Position numbers and translations under genes: made by a program. Positions 27,318 through 36,341 of a stretch of 64,000 nucleotides of DNA are shown in pieces. Source of the DNA: Bacteroidota bacterium (GTDB lineage: Bacteria > Bacteroidota > Bacteroidia > B-17B0 > Aurantibacillaceae). Each line of letters begins with the position of its first letter. Positions within the stretch are counted from its first letter, which is position 1. A model generated the notes under the pieces. The model saw only the letters and a list, made by a program, of their open reading frames with translations. It was not told the origin of the DNA and did not search any database. The DNA lies in NCBI GenBank assembly GCA_020403265.1, contig JADBXZ010000054.1:103675-167674 (forward strand), given 5' to 3'.

Positions 27318-27884
27318 TTAGTCTGTTTTTAGCTTAATCCCATCTGCCTTAACAATGATGGTTTCACTAAATCTTTTTCCGGTTACGGTTAGCTTTCTAT
27401 CAAAACGCACATTGATAAAATAGTCAACATCCGGATATTTTTTGGTTAATTCAAAGTAAGCTAAATTCATACCATAATCTTTAGGTGCCAACTTTTTCCT
27501 AAATCCAGCTAATCTCCCAAAAATTGGATTACGGGTTAAATACGTTTGACCTGGGCCAAATACGCTGTTAAACAATACATTCTCATAAAGAGAACCTGTT
27601 ATTGCCTCGTTTGGTCCTGGAGCAAAATACATTACCTCATTTGCATCTCTTGACGTTAGTAAGCCTTGTCTTTCGTTACTAACAAATGCTTTATCCGGTA
27701 CACCATTTTTTCCGGTAATGGTAACTGTGTTTTCTAAATTACCCACCAAAGTAAAGTCATTACGGGTTAATGGCTTAAATCGGATTGGCATGTATTTTAT
27801 GTCTTTTCTGTCCACCTGCATTTTACAAGATGCAAAAAGCAGCGTCATGGCAAGAGAAGCAACTACTAGTTTAAATACTTTCAT
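27318..27884 (-). CDS. hypothetical lipoprotein (paralog of its upstream neighbour)
   Basis: 188 aa with lipoprotein signal LLFASC (Cys about 20). The mature part is beta-rich, with TLVGNLENTVTITGKNG, and ends VDYFINVRFDRKL ... ETIIVKADGIKLKTD. The ending matches the neighbour at 27917-28357 (FDYLTNIRIEKEF ... KVKVTAKGITLNTEK), so the two are diverged paralogs. They lie 32 nt apart and are co-transcribed, with a terminator after this gene. No function is recognised; the shared C-terminus suggests an envelope-stress-type lipoprotein family. Confidence 0.75.
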   Translation of the reverse strand: MKVFKLVVASLAMTLLFASCKMQVDRKDIKYMPIRFKPLTRNDFTLVGNLENTVTITGKNGVPDKAFVSNERQGLLTSRDANEVMYFAPGPNEAITGSLYENVLFNSVFGPGQTYLTRNPIFGRLAGFRKKLAPKDYGMNLAYFELTKKYPDVDYFINVRFDRKLTVTGKRFSETIIVKADGIKLKTD

Positions 27885-27916
27885 GTTATTAATGTTTTTA
27901 AATTTTTATTTAAGAA

Positions 27917-28357
27917 TTATTTTTCAGTATTTAAAGTAATGCCTTTTGCTGTAACCTTCACTTTTGTGTTGTATTTAGTGAAGAATAATAACCATTTTCT
28001 GGTAAATTCTTTTTCAATACGAATGTTAGTCAAATAATCAAATGAAGGATTAGCTTCTAATAAACGGTAAACAGCAACCTGAGAAGCTCTATCCAATCCG
28101 TAACCGGAAACAATCCCTTGACGTAATTTTCTTTTTTCTTCACCAACTGTTTTAGCTGTACGAAAATAGCCTAATAAAGTTTGAAATTCTTTAACTTCAA
28201 CCTCAGCTGTCACATCTTTTGATAATTTGTAATCTGATCTTGTTACAGTCATACCGGGGAACTGAACGGAATTCTTAGAATTCGTTGATATTTTGTTTGT
28301 ACACGAAGTTGTAGCAAACATAATTGCCGCAACTGCTAGGGTAAGGATTTTTTTCAT
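27917..28357 (-). CDS. hypothetical lipoprotein, first gene of a two-gene paralog operon
   Basis: 146 aa. The signal is MKKILTLAVAAIMFATTSC, with the lipidated Cys near residue 19. The mature domain contains TRSDYKLSKDVTAEVEVKEFQTLLG, RQGIVSGYGLDRASQVAVYRLLEANPSFDYLTNIRI and the KAKGI-type end shared with the next gene. The repeated layout of a Tyr-Asp motif followed by 'ALxxLLxxNPxFDYLxNxR' resembles trafficking-like lipoprotein domains, but I cannot name it. A promoter with an overlapping palindrome sits upstream. Confidence 0.75.
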   Translation of the reverse strand: MKKILTLAVAAIMFATTSCTNKISTNSKNSVQFPGMTVTRSDYKLSKDVTAEVEVKEFQTLLGYFRTAKTVGEEKRKLRQGIVSGYGLDRASQVAVYRLLEANPSFDYLTNIRIEKEFTRKWLLFFTKYNTKVKVTAKGITLNTEK

Positions 28358-28385
28358 AACTTTTGTTTAATTTTTAAAATTTTCA

Positions 28386-28401
28386 CAAATGTAATATTAC
28401 A
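28386..28401 (-). promoter_or_regulatory. -7 element overlapped by a 12-bp palindrome
   Basis: TACATTTG on the minus strand (28386-28393) matches TAnnTTTG, 28 nt before the ATG at 28357. The perfect palindrome TGTAATATTACA (28390-28401) overlaps it, a position where a bound repressor would block polymerase. The core resembles TTGTAA-AA-TTACAA at 6211-6224. Confidence 0.35.
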
Positions 28402-28566
28402 AGTGAATGTAAAAAATCCATATAAATATGTATTTTATAGATGACTAAAAAACTAGTTGCATTTATTATAAATAATTTATTCCGGTGTAGTACAAGGCAA
28501 TTAGGTCATTTATTCATTTACTGATTATTATCAATTTTTTAAAATTACTAACATACAATCTTAACA

Positions 28567-30255
28567 CTAACCTTCAATTTTATCATTAACAATCTTTATA
28601 ATCTCCTCCTCAATTTGTTTCGTTTTTTCTTCAAGGGTTCTTCCTTTTGCCAAAATATCATTTACAAAAGCTTTGTCTGATAACCCTGCGGCATTAATTT
28701 TAACATTCATAAAGGCGCCCATTACCGCGGCTCTTGTACACAAAGCACCAACACCGGCATCGCTTACGCTATTTGGATTTCCTGTTTGAGCCATGCTTTT
28801 TGCCACTAAAATACTCTCATAACATAATTCCATTACTTTGTAAGGCACTTCAATTGCAAATTTGGTAGCTTTTTGAATTTCGTCTGTTCTAAATTGTTTC
28901 TCTGCCTCATTACTTTTTGGCAAAGCAAAAGCTGACATAATTTGATTAAAGGCCTTGGTATCTTCGTCAACAAGTTTTAATAACTCATCTTTTAACCCTT
29001 GGCCCTTCTCTGCCCAAGCGCTAAACTCATCCCAACGCTCATCCCAACCTTTTTTATGCGAACTTAAATTTGCTACCATGGTTGCCAAGCTAACACCTAA
29101 AGCTCCAACATAAGCGCTGATACTTCCACCACCCGGAGCAGGACTTTCACTGGCTGTCTCATCTGCAAATGCTTTTAAATTCATTTTAACGAGTGGTGTT
29201 GATTTTTCCGACGCTAATAAATATTCAATAATTCTTTCTTCAGGTTTAAATGGTCCTAGCTCATCCAAACCTAAAGATTTAACAGCAATCTTAATTAATT
29301 CAGATTCACTTACACCTGTACTTCTATGTTGTTTCCGCAAGAAATATTTTCCGGCATCCAACAAACTTTTTAAAGGGATTAATCCTACTAACTCACTACC
29401 GGTAACCCTTAAACCTCTTGACTCTGCACTTTTACAAACCTCATCAAATGCAATATGAACCGGTGTAATATTTATGTTAGTCAAATTCATTGAAATTTGG
29501 CATACACCATATTCCTCAATATACCAACCAATGGCTTTTACTGATTTTAACTTACCTGGAATTGACTTAGGGGAACCATCCTCATTAAATATAATTTTAC
29601 CTGTTAATGTATTTCCTTCACGCATTACACGTCCTGCTTCTCTTACATCAAACGCAACAGAATTGGCTCTTCGGGTACTGGTTGTATTTAAATTAATATT
29701 GTATGCTACCAAAAAGTCGCGCGCTCCAATAACAGTTGCTCCGCGCTTTGCGTCCATTTCTGCCGGACCAAAATCCGGTTTCCAATTTGGTTCTTTAATT
29801 TTTTTAAAAAAACCTTCATACTCTCCGTTTCTTATTACAGATAAATTAGATCTGTTTTTATCTGGTTGAGCCGCTTCATAGCAGTAAACCGGTAAGTTTA
29901 ATTGGTTTCCAACTTTTTCTGCTAATTGCCTTGCGTAATTAGCAGTTTCTTCCATGCTAATATTGGCGATTGGAATAAAAGGACACACATCGGTAGCTCC
30001 CATCCGAGGATGTTCGCCTTTATGTTTACTCATGTCAATTAATTCTCCCGCTTTTTTGATCGCTAAATATGCAGCTTCAACTACCGCATCAGGTTTTCCA
30101 ACAAATGTAACCACTGTTCGATTTGTAGCCTTGCCCGGATCGACATTCAGCAACTTAACACCCTCCACTTTTTCAATTTCATCAGTGATTTGTTTAATAA
30201 TGTTTAAATCATTACCCTCACTGAAATTGGGTACACATTCTATTAATTGAGTCAT
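28567..30255 (-). CDS. ftcD: bifunctional glutamate formimidoyltransferase / formimidoyltetrahydrofolate cyclodeaminase
   Basis: A two-domain enzyme of histidine breakdown. The N-terminal half (about 1-330) moves the formimino group to THF (LIECVPNFSEG, NVDPGKATNRTVVTFVG, GATDVCPFIPI with the catalytic-region His/Asp, ARDFLVAYNINL). The C-terminal half (about 365-562) closes it to methenyl-THF (SPAPGGGSISAYVGALG, VDEDTKAFNQIMSAF, AGVGALCTRAAVMGA). The 562-aa length fits the fused, mammalian-like form also found in Bacteroidota. No other hut gene is in the window, so it stands alone here. The ATG start at 30255 is clear. Confidence 0.95.
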   Translation of the reverse strand: MTQLIECVPNFSEGNDLNIIKQITDEIEKVEGVKLLNVDPGKATNRTVVTFVGKPDAVVEAAYLAIKKAGELIDMSKHKGEHPRMGATDVCPFIPIANISMEETANYARQLAEKVGNQLNLPVYCYEAAQPDKNRSNLSVIRNGEYEGFFKKIKEPNWKPDFGPAEMDAKRGATVIGARDFLVAYNINLNTTSTRRANSVAFDVREAGRVMREGNTLTGKIIFNEDGSPKSIPGKLKSVKAIGWYIEEYGVCQISMNLTNINITPVHIAFDEVCKSAESRGLRVTGSELVGLIPLKSLLDAGKYFLRKQHRSTGVSESELIKIAVKSLGLDELGPFKPEERIIEYLLASEKSTPLVKMNLKAFADETASESPAPGGGSISAYVGALGVSLATMVANLSSHKKGWDERWDEFSAWAEKGQGLKDELLKLVDEDTKAFNQIMSAFALPKSNEAEKQFRTDEIQKATKFAIEVPYKVMELCYESILVAKSMAQTGNPNSVSDAGVGALCTRAAVMGAFMNVKINAAGLSDKAFVNDILAKGRTLEEKTKQIEEEIIKIVNDKIEG

Positions 30256-30292
30256 AAATTAATTTGATTAATTGCTTCTAAAACTACTAATA

Positions 30293-30339
30293 ATTGCAAA
30301 AAATGCAAAAAGAAAAATAATTCAAATGCATTTTGCAAT
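30293..30339. repeat. inverted repeat in the ftcD/30476 divergent region
   Basis: ATTGCAAAAAATGCA at 30293-30307 faces TGCATTTTGCAAT at 30327-30339, complementary apart from two extra A. The ATGCA core recurs nearby (30348-30390). It might be an operator for the divergent genes; there is no evidence of mobility. Confidence 0.4.
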
Positions 30340-30440
30340 ATCTAAAGCTTAAAATCCAATGCAGAAACTTAAAAATGCAGAAAATACTTCAACTCTATTT
30401 TACAAGTGATAATCAATAATTCTTTCGAATAAAGTAAAGA

Positions 30441-30448
30441 TACCTTTG
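30441..30448 (+). promoter_or_regulatory. -7 promoter element of the CsgG/TolB-like gene
   Basis: TACCTTTG, 27 nt upstream of the ATG at 30476. The longer frame beginning with TTG inside this element is therefore not used as the start. Confidence 0.45.
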
Positions 30449-30475
30449 ACTTGTAAATTATTAAAACAATCAACT

Positions 30476-31600
30476 ATGAAAAATTTATTAAAGCTAATTT
30501 CTACCATCACCTTTGTTACCATTGTTGGATCTATAAATGCTCAAAACGAAAAACAAACTTTAACAGTTTTGCCAATTGATGCCCATTACCGAACCCAAGG
30601 AATCACCTCCAAAAATATGGGCGATTTAATCAGACGAGAGGTTGAAAAACTTGACACCTTTGAAGTGATGGATGTCTATGATATTGACTACTTACTAAAG
30701 AAAAATAAAATTAAACCGGATAGCTGCTATGGTAAAACTTGCTTAAGTGAACTTGGCAAACTCATTAACAGTGATAAAATGTTAACCGGCACTATAGAAA
30801 TGTATGAGAAGAATATCATTTTTACATTACGCCTAATTGATGTCAAAAGTGCCAGCATTCAAAAAGCCACTACCATTAAGTTCATTAATAACTCATACGA
30901 GATATTAACTATGACAGAGGTTATTGTAAGACAGATGTTTAATAAACCAAATGACCTGGAGTTAATGAAAAAATTAACCGTTAAGAATGATTTTGACAGT
31001 GAAATTAATAATCCGTATAAGGACCGTTTAAGATTGGACGGTCCACGTATGGGATTAGTTAGTTTCTCTGGTGAATTATACCACCGTATCCGGGAAGATA
31101 AAAACGCAGGTGGCTTTGGCGCTTTTCCGGTAATGTTTCAATTTGGATATCAATTTGAAAAACAATATTTAAATGAAGGCAAAGTTCAGGCTTTATTTGA
31201 GTTTATCCCCATGATTACCGGTTTAGATCAAGGCTACTTCATCCCAAGTGTTGCTATCTTACATGGTGTGAGAAGTAACGTGAATGGTTGGGAATTTGCA
31301 TTTGGTCCTACTTTTAGTTTAAATCAGGAATCACAAGGCTACTATGATGCTAACAACAACTGGCAGTTAGAAAACAATTGGAAGAAAGACAGCGCCAATA
31401 TTAACAAAACAAATCCTTATAAAATAACACGAAGATTAGATAGCCGCGGCGAATACACTTTCAATAGTGCTTTTGTAATAGCATTTGGTCGAACATTTAA
31501 GTCAGGTAAGTTAAATATTCCGGTTAATGGCTTCGTTATTCCCGGTAGAAACGGCTGGAGGTTTGGTGTAAGCTTTGGATTTAATGCCAAAAACAAATAA
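30476..31600 (+). CDS. secreted protein with TolB/CsgG-like N-terminal domain
   Basis: A 374-aa protein with a signal peptide (KLISTITFVTIVGSINAQ). Residues about 25-150 look like the nucleotide-fold TolB N-terminal/CsgG-type domain: LTVLPIDAHYRTQGITSKNMGDLIRREVEKL, then the strand/helix with DKMLTGTIEMYEKNIIFTLRLIDV. A disulfide-capable SCYGKTCLSELG loop follows the first lobe. The C-terminal half (about 190-374) is rich in aromatic/alternating strands and GWEFAFGPTF-type repeats, suggesting an outer-membrane beta-barrel. I infer an envelope assembly role; no specific partner is visible. Confidence 0.65.
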   Translation: MKNLLKLISTITFVTIVGSINAQNEKQTLTVLPIDAHYRTQGITSKNMGDLIRREVEKLDTFEVMDVYDIDYLLKKNKIKPDSCYGKTCLSELGKLINSDKMLTGTIEMYEKNIIFTLRLIDVKSASIQKATTIKFINNSYEILTMTEVIVRQMFNKPNDLELMKKLTVKNDFDSEINNPYKDRLRLDGPRMGLVSFSGELYHRIREDKNAGGFGAFPVMFQFGYQFEKQYLNEGKVQALFEFIPMITGLDQGYFIPSVAILHGVRSNVNGWEFAFGPTFSLNQESQGYYDANNNWQLENNWKKDSANINKTNPYKITRRLDSRGEYTFNSAFVIAFGRTFKSGKLNIPVNGFVIPGRNGWRFGVSFGFNAKNK

Positions 31601-31711
31601 AACCAACTGACTTTAATCAACTATCCGGAAACAAAACTGATCTTCATCAAGCATTGTTAATTTTTCCTGACTCTAATCCATTTATGAATTAACTTTAATC
31701 ATTAAAAACTC

Positions 31712-32251
31712 ATGCATCCACTCAAAATTCTCATATTAGGCTTTTGTATTGTGTTTAACCAATTGGTTTATTCACAGCTAGCAGAAAGTAAAAAAATTGA
31801 AAAAAAATCAATTGGCATTTTTATTTCCGGTGGCACACACTTGGCGTTATTTCATGTGTTTGGCATGAGTTTACTACCGGTTCAAGGCCAAATAGACGTG
31901 AAGGTGGATCGGAAATTTTTTATTGGTGGGGCTTATTCGTTTGACCAGTTTGATTTTAAGGACATTGGTGGTTTTTTTAATCGCGAAAATTCATTTCGGC
32001 ATAATGCCAGACTTCGACTATTTAGTTACTTTAATGAACCTGATCAACCTTTTGTTGGATACGCCGGCGGAGCGGTAGGCGCTTCCCTTTGGTTAAACAG
32101 ACAAAACCAACCCATCAATTCACCACTAATCCCAACCATTCAATTGTTTATTGGTGTGAAAACAAAAATTTATAAACGACTTTTTAATATCGCAGAGCTC
32201 GCCATGGGTGCTCCTTACTTTATACAAACCTCTTTCGGTTATCAGTTTTAA
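31712..32251 (+). CDS. outer-membrane beta-barrel protein, hypothetical
   Basis: 179 aa with a signal peptide ending VYSQ. The rest alternates short beta strands with aromatic girdles (KKSIGIFISGGTHLALF, FIGGAYSFDQFDFKDIGG, RLRLFSYFNE, FIQTSFGYQF). It ends in Phe, as typical of BamA-folded outer-membrane proteins. It is small enough for an 8-strand barrel. The TATTTATG-like upstream is unremarkable and the gap to the previous gene (111 nt) is modest. No specific function can be assigned. Confidence 0.6.
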   Translation: MHPLKILILGFCIVFNQLVYSQLAESKKIEKKSIGIFISGGTHLALFHVFGMSLLPVQGQIDVKVDRKFFIGGAYSFDQFDFKDIGGFFNRENSFRHNARLRLFSYFNEPDQPFVGYAGGAVGASLWLNRQNQPINSPLIPTIQLFIGVKTKIYKRLFNIAELAMGAPYFIQTSFGYQF

Positions 32252-32336
32252 TGAAAAGTGTAATTGCTATTCAATTTAAAGATAAACTATTAGAGATTAC
32301 TATTAAAAATAATTAAACAAACACTAACTGATGATT

Positions 32337-33809
32337 TCAGTAATTAAAAATATCATAAATGTAAAAATATGTTTTGTTTGGCCAAGTTTTAACACCATAC
32401 AATTTGCTTCTGTAAAATTTAAAATCATTTAAAACATAATTATTCAAAATAACTTTATCCTTTACTTTATTTTCCAAGAAATTATAATTAATAATATATT
32501 GTGATTTATTAATTGTGTATAAAGTTGTTAATTTACTTTCATCAAAGAACAATATATTATTATACACTAAAGTATCCTCAGCAGATTTAGGATAGGAATA
32601 ATTAATTGTCCTATTATCTGTAGCGTAATAAAGTCTTTCAATTTCACTAAAATAATATGAAAAAGGGTTCTCATTTTTAATAAGTAAATTAACTTTATAA
32701 TAAATTGGCAATTTACTTCTTTTACTTACTTTGGGCAAATCGTTAGGTAAAGTGACTTTGTAATTTTCAATTATAGAACAAAAATCATTTTTAATCAACT
32801 TAAATGTCGCGAACAAAGTATCTTTGTACCTTCTGCCGTCAGTGAACTGTAATTTTACTTTTTCTGAAGAAATTATTTGCATAAATAAAACATCCAAATA
32901 AGTACCATCATTAGGCATAAACTGAGGAATATAATGATTATAAAGAAAATTTAAATCTAAATCAAATACTGCAATTATAGGAAGATAGTCAACTCGAATA
33001 TTAAGACCATTTTTGACTCTATTAACAATTCGATATCCAATATATAATTTGTTATTAGCATAATCTAAGTTTACCAAATAAAGGTTATCCTTTAAACTAG
33101 GTATTTGCTTACTCACTTTCATATTAAAACCGAAACAACTACTGTCTTTAGTCATAAAAAACAAATTATCCTTTAGCTTCTTTTCTAATATTTCCTGAAT
33201 AAAAATTTGCTTATCAATTTTACGTGAATTTAAATTTAACCTAAATAAACTTCTTAAATCTCTGTCAAAAATAAAACTGAGTGAATCATTACTCATATTT
33301 AACTCCAAAAAATTTCCTTTGATATTTTCAGTTATATCAATTGAGTCTTTTTTAATTTTAAAATTAGTTTTGTCAATTTCTTTAAATTTATCCAAATTCA
33401 AAGACCAATCATTCTTAATTGTTTGAGAATGTATAATCTTGCTGCCTTCTAAATAATGTGCAGTTGTGAAAGAGTTGAAACTATATTTTGAAGAAAATTC
33501 TTCATCAACAATTGCATTTTTAAATTTAAATTCACTATCAAAAATTTTATTTAAATAAATCGGTATTTGTCTTTCGTAAATACCCGAAAGAACAATGTAT
33601 ATATTATCAAATTCAGATTTTTTTAAATCCTGAACAAATAAATTAAGAGGTTTATAGCAATTAACGCAATCGTTTGTATTTACTATAAGAATAATTTTAT
33701 TATTAACACTATCAATTTTGTGTTTAAATAAAAATTCCCTTAACGCATTATTTGAAGAAAGGGAATTATTTAAAATAAAAATTAAAAGGATTAATAAACC
33801 TTTTGGCAT
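32337..33809 (-). CDS. secreted protein with CxxC thioredoxin-like N-terminus and propeller-like body
   Basis: About 490 aa. The start is ATG 33809 (MPKGLLILLIFIL), a signal anchor; the in-frame TTG two codons upstream belongs to the -7 element. The N-terminal domain has NDCVNCYKPLNLFV, a CxxC in a thioredoxin-like position. The rest is many short strands with repeating Tyr/Asp motifs (NKLYIGYRIV, DLDLNFLYNHYIPQF), consistent with a six-bladed beta-propeller as in other Bacteroidota secreted proteins. It is adjacent to small Cys-containing secreted proteins and the gene order is tight. I recognise no specific family. Confidence 0.6.
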   Translation of the reverse strand: MPKGLLILLIFILNNSLSSNNALREFLFKHKIDSVNNKIILIVNTNDCVNCYKPLNLFVQDLKKSEFDNIYIVLSGIYERQIPIYLNKIFDSEFKFKNAIVDEEFSSKYSFNSFTTAHYLEGSKIIHSQTIKNDWSLNLDKFKEIDKTNFKIKKDSIDITENIKGNFLELNMSNDSLSFIFDRDLRSLFRLNLNSRKIDKQIFIQEILEKKLKDNLFFMTKDSSCFGFNMKVSKQIPSLKDNLYLVNLDYANNKLYIGYRIVNRVKNGLNIRVDYLPIIAVFDLDLNFLYNHYIPQFMPNDGTYLDVLFMQIISSEKVKLQFTDGRRYKDTLFATFKLIKNDFCSIIENYKVTLPNDLPKVSKRSKLPIYYKVNLLIKNENPFSYYFSEIERLYYATDNRTINYSYPKSAEDTLVYNNILFFDESKLTTLYTINKSQYIINYNFLENKVKDKVILNNYVLNDFKFYRSKLYGVKTWPNKTYFYIYDIFNY

Positions 33810-33812
33810 ATA

Positions 33813-33820
33813 CAAATTTA
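33813..33820 (-). promoter_or_regulatory. -7 element directly at the 33809 start codon
   Basis: TAAATTTG on the minus strand ends 3 nt before the ATG, another case of a promoter element next to the start codon. It lies between the small secreted gene and this one. Confidence 0.3.
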
Positions 33821-33827
33821 TAAATTA

Positions 33828-34205
33828 TTAGTAAGCCAAAATAATTCTAAAACAATTAATATTACTAGGTATACATGTCATTAGATAAGAATTTCCATTT
33901 GGAGTGATATCACTTAGTATCCCTGGATATTCTATTTTAGGAGGACCAGGTTGTGGGCCATAGACAGGGTTTAGTCGACCTATAATACTACCTTCCTCAA
34001 TCTTTATTTGATAGCTATTAGCATTAGAATTAATCCTAGAGTGACTCTTGAAAATAACCCATTGCGTTTGGTCACCATTATAAATTAAACCTAATTCTTT
34101 ACGCTCCCTAACAGCAATATGCTTTGCTTCTTCCGTTGTAAGTTCTTGTGCATTTACTCCGCAATACATGCAAAGTGATGCTAATATTATTGATAACTTG
34201 TTCAT
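33828..34205 (-). CDS. small secreted protein with C-terminal C-x2-S-x3-C motif
   Basis: 125 aa. The signal peptide (MNKLSIILASLCMYCGVNAQ) is followed by a soluble domain and the ending YLMTCIPSNINCFRIILAY. The CIPSNINC spacing matches ECLPSSAMC near the end of the neighbouring 34236-34646 protein. I infer a small secreted family with a disulfide hairpin. The function is unknown. Confidence 0.6.
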   Translation of the reverse strand: MNKLSIILASLCMYCGVNAQELTTEEAKHIAVRERKELGLIYNGDQTQWVIFKSHSRINSNANSYQIKIEEGSIIGRLNPVYGPQPGPPKIEYPGILSDITPNGNSYLMTCIPSNINCFRIILAY

Positions 34206-34235
34206 TTTTATAATTGTTTATTGATTAATAAATTA

Positions 34236-34646
34236 TTACCATAGAAAAATTGGAACCTCAACTATTCCATACATTAAACACATAGCGCTTGAAGGTAGGC
34301 ATTCAACAGCATAAAAACCGGAATTACCAGAAACATTATTCAAGGTACCCTGAAGACAGTAACCTATCATTATTGTTCCAAAACCCATTGTCGCACAAGG
34401 AACTGCAGTTGTAAGAGGTGGAACACTTCCAACGATTTCATAATTTTGGAATTCTGCTTTTTTAGATCTTTCTCCGGAAATTGTAACATCAGAATAACCT
34501 ATAAACAATCCTTTTGCTGGAATGTAGGCTAAACCCTTTCCAGGGTTATTTGTTAAGTAATTCAATACACTTTCCGGTGTTCGTTGAGTTTGTGCATGAT
34601 TTATTTTAAACAAAGTCAGAAATAAAATAACTAACATTTTTTTCAT
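34236..34646 (-). CDS. small secreted protein with C-terminal C-x2-S-x3-C motif (neighbour paralog)
   Basis: 136 aa. The signal peptide is MKKMLVILFLTLFKINHAQ. The mature domain has TPESVLNYLTNNPGKGLAYIP and the late FYAVECLPSSAMCLMYGIVEV. The same cysteine pattern as in the gene 31 nt downstream suggests a paired, diverged duplication. It is divergently transcribed from the XRE regulator, across a spacer holding an inverted repeat. No function is recognised. Confidence 0.6.
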   Translation of the reverse strand: MKKMLVILFLTLFKINHAQTQRTPESVLNYLTNNPGKGLAYIPAKGLFIGYSDVTISGERSKKAEFQNYEIVGSVPPLTTAVPCATMGFGTIMIGYCLQGTLNNVSGNSGFYAVECLPSSAMCLMYGIVEVPIFLW

Positions 34647-34709
34647 AATAATTTGATTTTTATAATTATAGCTACTCTTGGCATTTGCAGGCTTTCGCTG
34701 TTAATTCCC

Positions 34710-34729
34710 GAAAATTGAATCTAATTTTC
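34710..34729. promoter_or_regulatory. inverted repeat between the small secreted genes and the XRE gene
   Basis: GAAAATT-GAATCT-AATTTTC, arms of 7 bp with a 6-nt spacer, in the divergent 168-bp region. Size and symmetry suit an XRE dimer operator controlling one or both directions; this is untested. Confidence 0.3.
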
Positions 34730-34814
34730 CTAAAACAAAACTACAATCGAAACTTTATTTTATTTTGCACTATTATTGAAAAAATTCTACTTTTATGGAA
34801 AAATTTATACTAAA

Positions 34815-35201
34815 ATGGATGCGACTTCAATTGAATTAACACTAACAAACCTAATAAATAAAATTAAAACAATCAGAAAAAACAAGGGATATTCTATGGA
34901 GTATATGGCACAATGTTTAAATATTAGTGTTTCTGGCTATAATAAAATCGAAAGCAATTATACAAACATTTCATACAAACGGATAATTCAAATTCAAAAA
35001 ATTTTGCAAATTGAATTATCTGAACTACTAGATCTTAAAACTGAAAATATTTATAATCAAAATTTAAATGATAACGCTGTTGGTCATCAAGAGATTCAGA
35101 ATATGTACATGGAGAACAAAGAACTAACGAATAAACTAATTTCTTCATATCAAAATGAAATAGAGTACTTAAGGAAGCAGTTATCAAAAGAATCTCTTTA
35201 A
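34815..35201 (+). CDS. XRE-family transcriptional regulator with coiled-coil tail
   Basis: 128 aa using ATG 34815 (MDATSIELTLTNLI). An HTH_3/XRE domain occupies about 10-70 (IRKNKGYSMEYMAQCLNISVSGYNKIESNYTNISYKRIIQI), with the recognition helix NISVSGYNKIE. The C-terminal half (about 80-128) is a charged coiled coil for dimerisation, with KELTNKLISSYQNEIEYLRKQL. A longer frame from TTG 34776 is possible but less likely. It is divergent from the small secreted genes and therefore their likely regulator. Confidence 0.8.
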   Translation: MDATSIELTLTNLINKIKTIRKNKGYSMEYMAQCLNISVSGYNKIESNYTNISYKRIIQIQKILQIELSELLDLKTENIYNQNLNDNAVGHQEIQNMYMENKELTNKLISSYQNEIEYLRKQLSKESL

Positions 35202-35340
35202 ATGCTAGTAGTCTTTTCACTCAAAATTAATACATTTTGCTAACCTAAATTAACTACCCCATTAACAAATTTTAACGGGCACTAAGTCCATTAAAACTCC
35301 CATGCTATCTATCTTTACCTACTGTTCAATTTAAAAATTT

Positions 35341-36330
35341 ATGGTAGATATTAACGAAATTAATGCAAGAATTCAGAAGGAAAGTGCCTTCATTGATTTA
35401 TTGACATTAGAAATGGATAAAGTAATTGTTGGCCAAAAGCACATGGTTGAACGATTATTAATTGGCTTATTGAGCAATGGCCACATACTTCTGGAAGGCG
35501 TTCCGGGACTAGCCAAAACACTTGCTATTAATACGTTGGCAAAATGTATTGATGCTCAATTCAGCAGAGTTCAGTTTACGCCAGACTTATTGCCGGCCGA
35601 CGTAATTGGTACCCAAATTTACAATCAAAAACAAGAAGCTTTCTCTATTCGTAAGGGTCCTATCTTTGCAAATTTTGTTTTAGCAGATGAGATTAACCGC
35701 GCCCCGGCTAAGGTTCAATCAGCTTTGCTTGAAGCGATGCAAGAAAAGCAGGTTACCATAGGTGAGGAAACGTTTAAGCTACCTAATCCATTTTTAGTTT
35801 TAGCTACACAAAACCCGGTTGAACAAGAAGGTACTTATCCTTTACCTGAGGCACAAATGGACCGTTTCATGCTAAAAGTAGTTATTGGTTATCCTACCAA
35901 GGAAGATGAAAGAAAAATCATTCAATCAAACATTTCAGCTGCAGGGATGCCAAAGCCAAATGCCATCTTAAAACCAGATGATATTATTAAAGCAAGAGCG
36001 GTTGTGAAAGATGTATACATGGATGAAAAAATCGAAAAATACATTGTTGACATTGTATTTGCTACGCGTTTTCCAAAAGACTATAAGTTAGATAAATTCA
36101 CCGGATTAATTTCTTATGGTGGTTCACCTCGTGCTAGTATTAATCTGGCCTTAGCTGCTAAAGCGTATGCATTCATTAAACGCAGAGGCTATGTTATTCC
36201 TGAAGATGTAAGAGCTGTGTGTTTAGATGTAATGCGTCATCGTGTAGGTTTAACATACGAAGCAGAAGCTGAGAATATAACTTCGGAGACAATCATTACC
36301 GAAATTTTAAATACAGTTGAAGTACCATAA
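35341..36330 (+). CDS. MoxR-family AAA+ ATPase
   Basis: The first gene of the Bat operon, 329 aa. Walker A is EGVPGLAKT, Walker B LADEINRAP, sensor 1 ATQNPVEQEGTYPLPEAQMDRFML, with the MoxR insert and AAA-lid (SYGGSPRASINLALAAKAYA). MoxR ATPases act with von Willebrand A proteins as chaperone-like modules. The following genes (DUF58, VWA, TPR) complete the set. About 77 nt with a long hairpin separate it from the DUF58 gene. Confidence 0.93.
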   Translation: MVDINEINARIQKESAFIDLLTLEMDKVIVGQKHMVERLLIGLLSNGHILLEGVPGLAKTLAINTLAKCIDAQFSRVQFTPDLLPADVIGTQIYNQKQEAFSIRKGPIFANFVLADEINRAPAKVQSALLEAMQEKQVTIGEETFKLPNPFLVLATQNPVEQEGTYPLPEAQMDRFMLKVVIGYPTKEDERKIIQSNISAAGMPKPNAILKPDDIIKARAVVKDVYMDEKIEKYIVDIVFATRFPKDYKLDKFTGLISYGGSPRASINLALAAKAYAFIKRRGYVIPEDVRAVCLDVMRHRVGLTYEAEAENITSETIITEILNTVEVP

Positions 36331-36341
36331 TGTGATTAATG

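Noticed and set aside
29474..29869. 131-codon plus ORF opposite ftcD
   Set aside because: Lies within ftcD on the other strand; no independent support.
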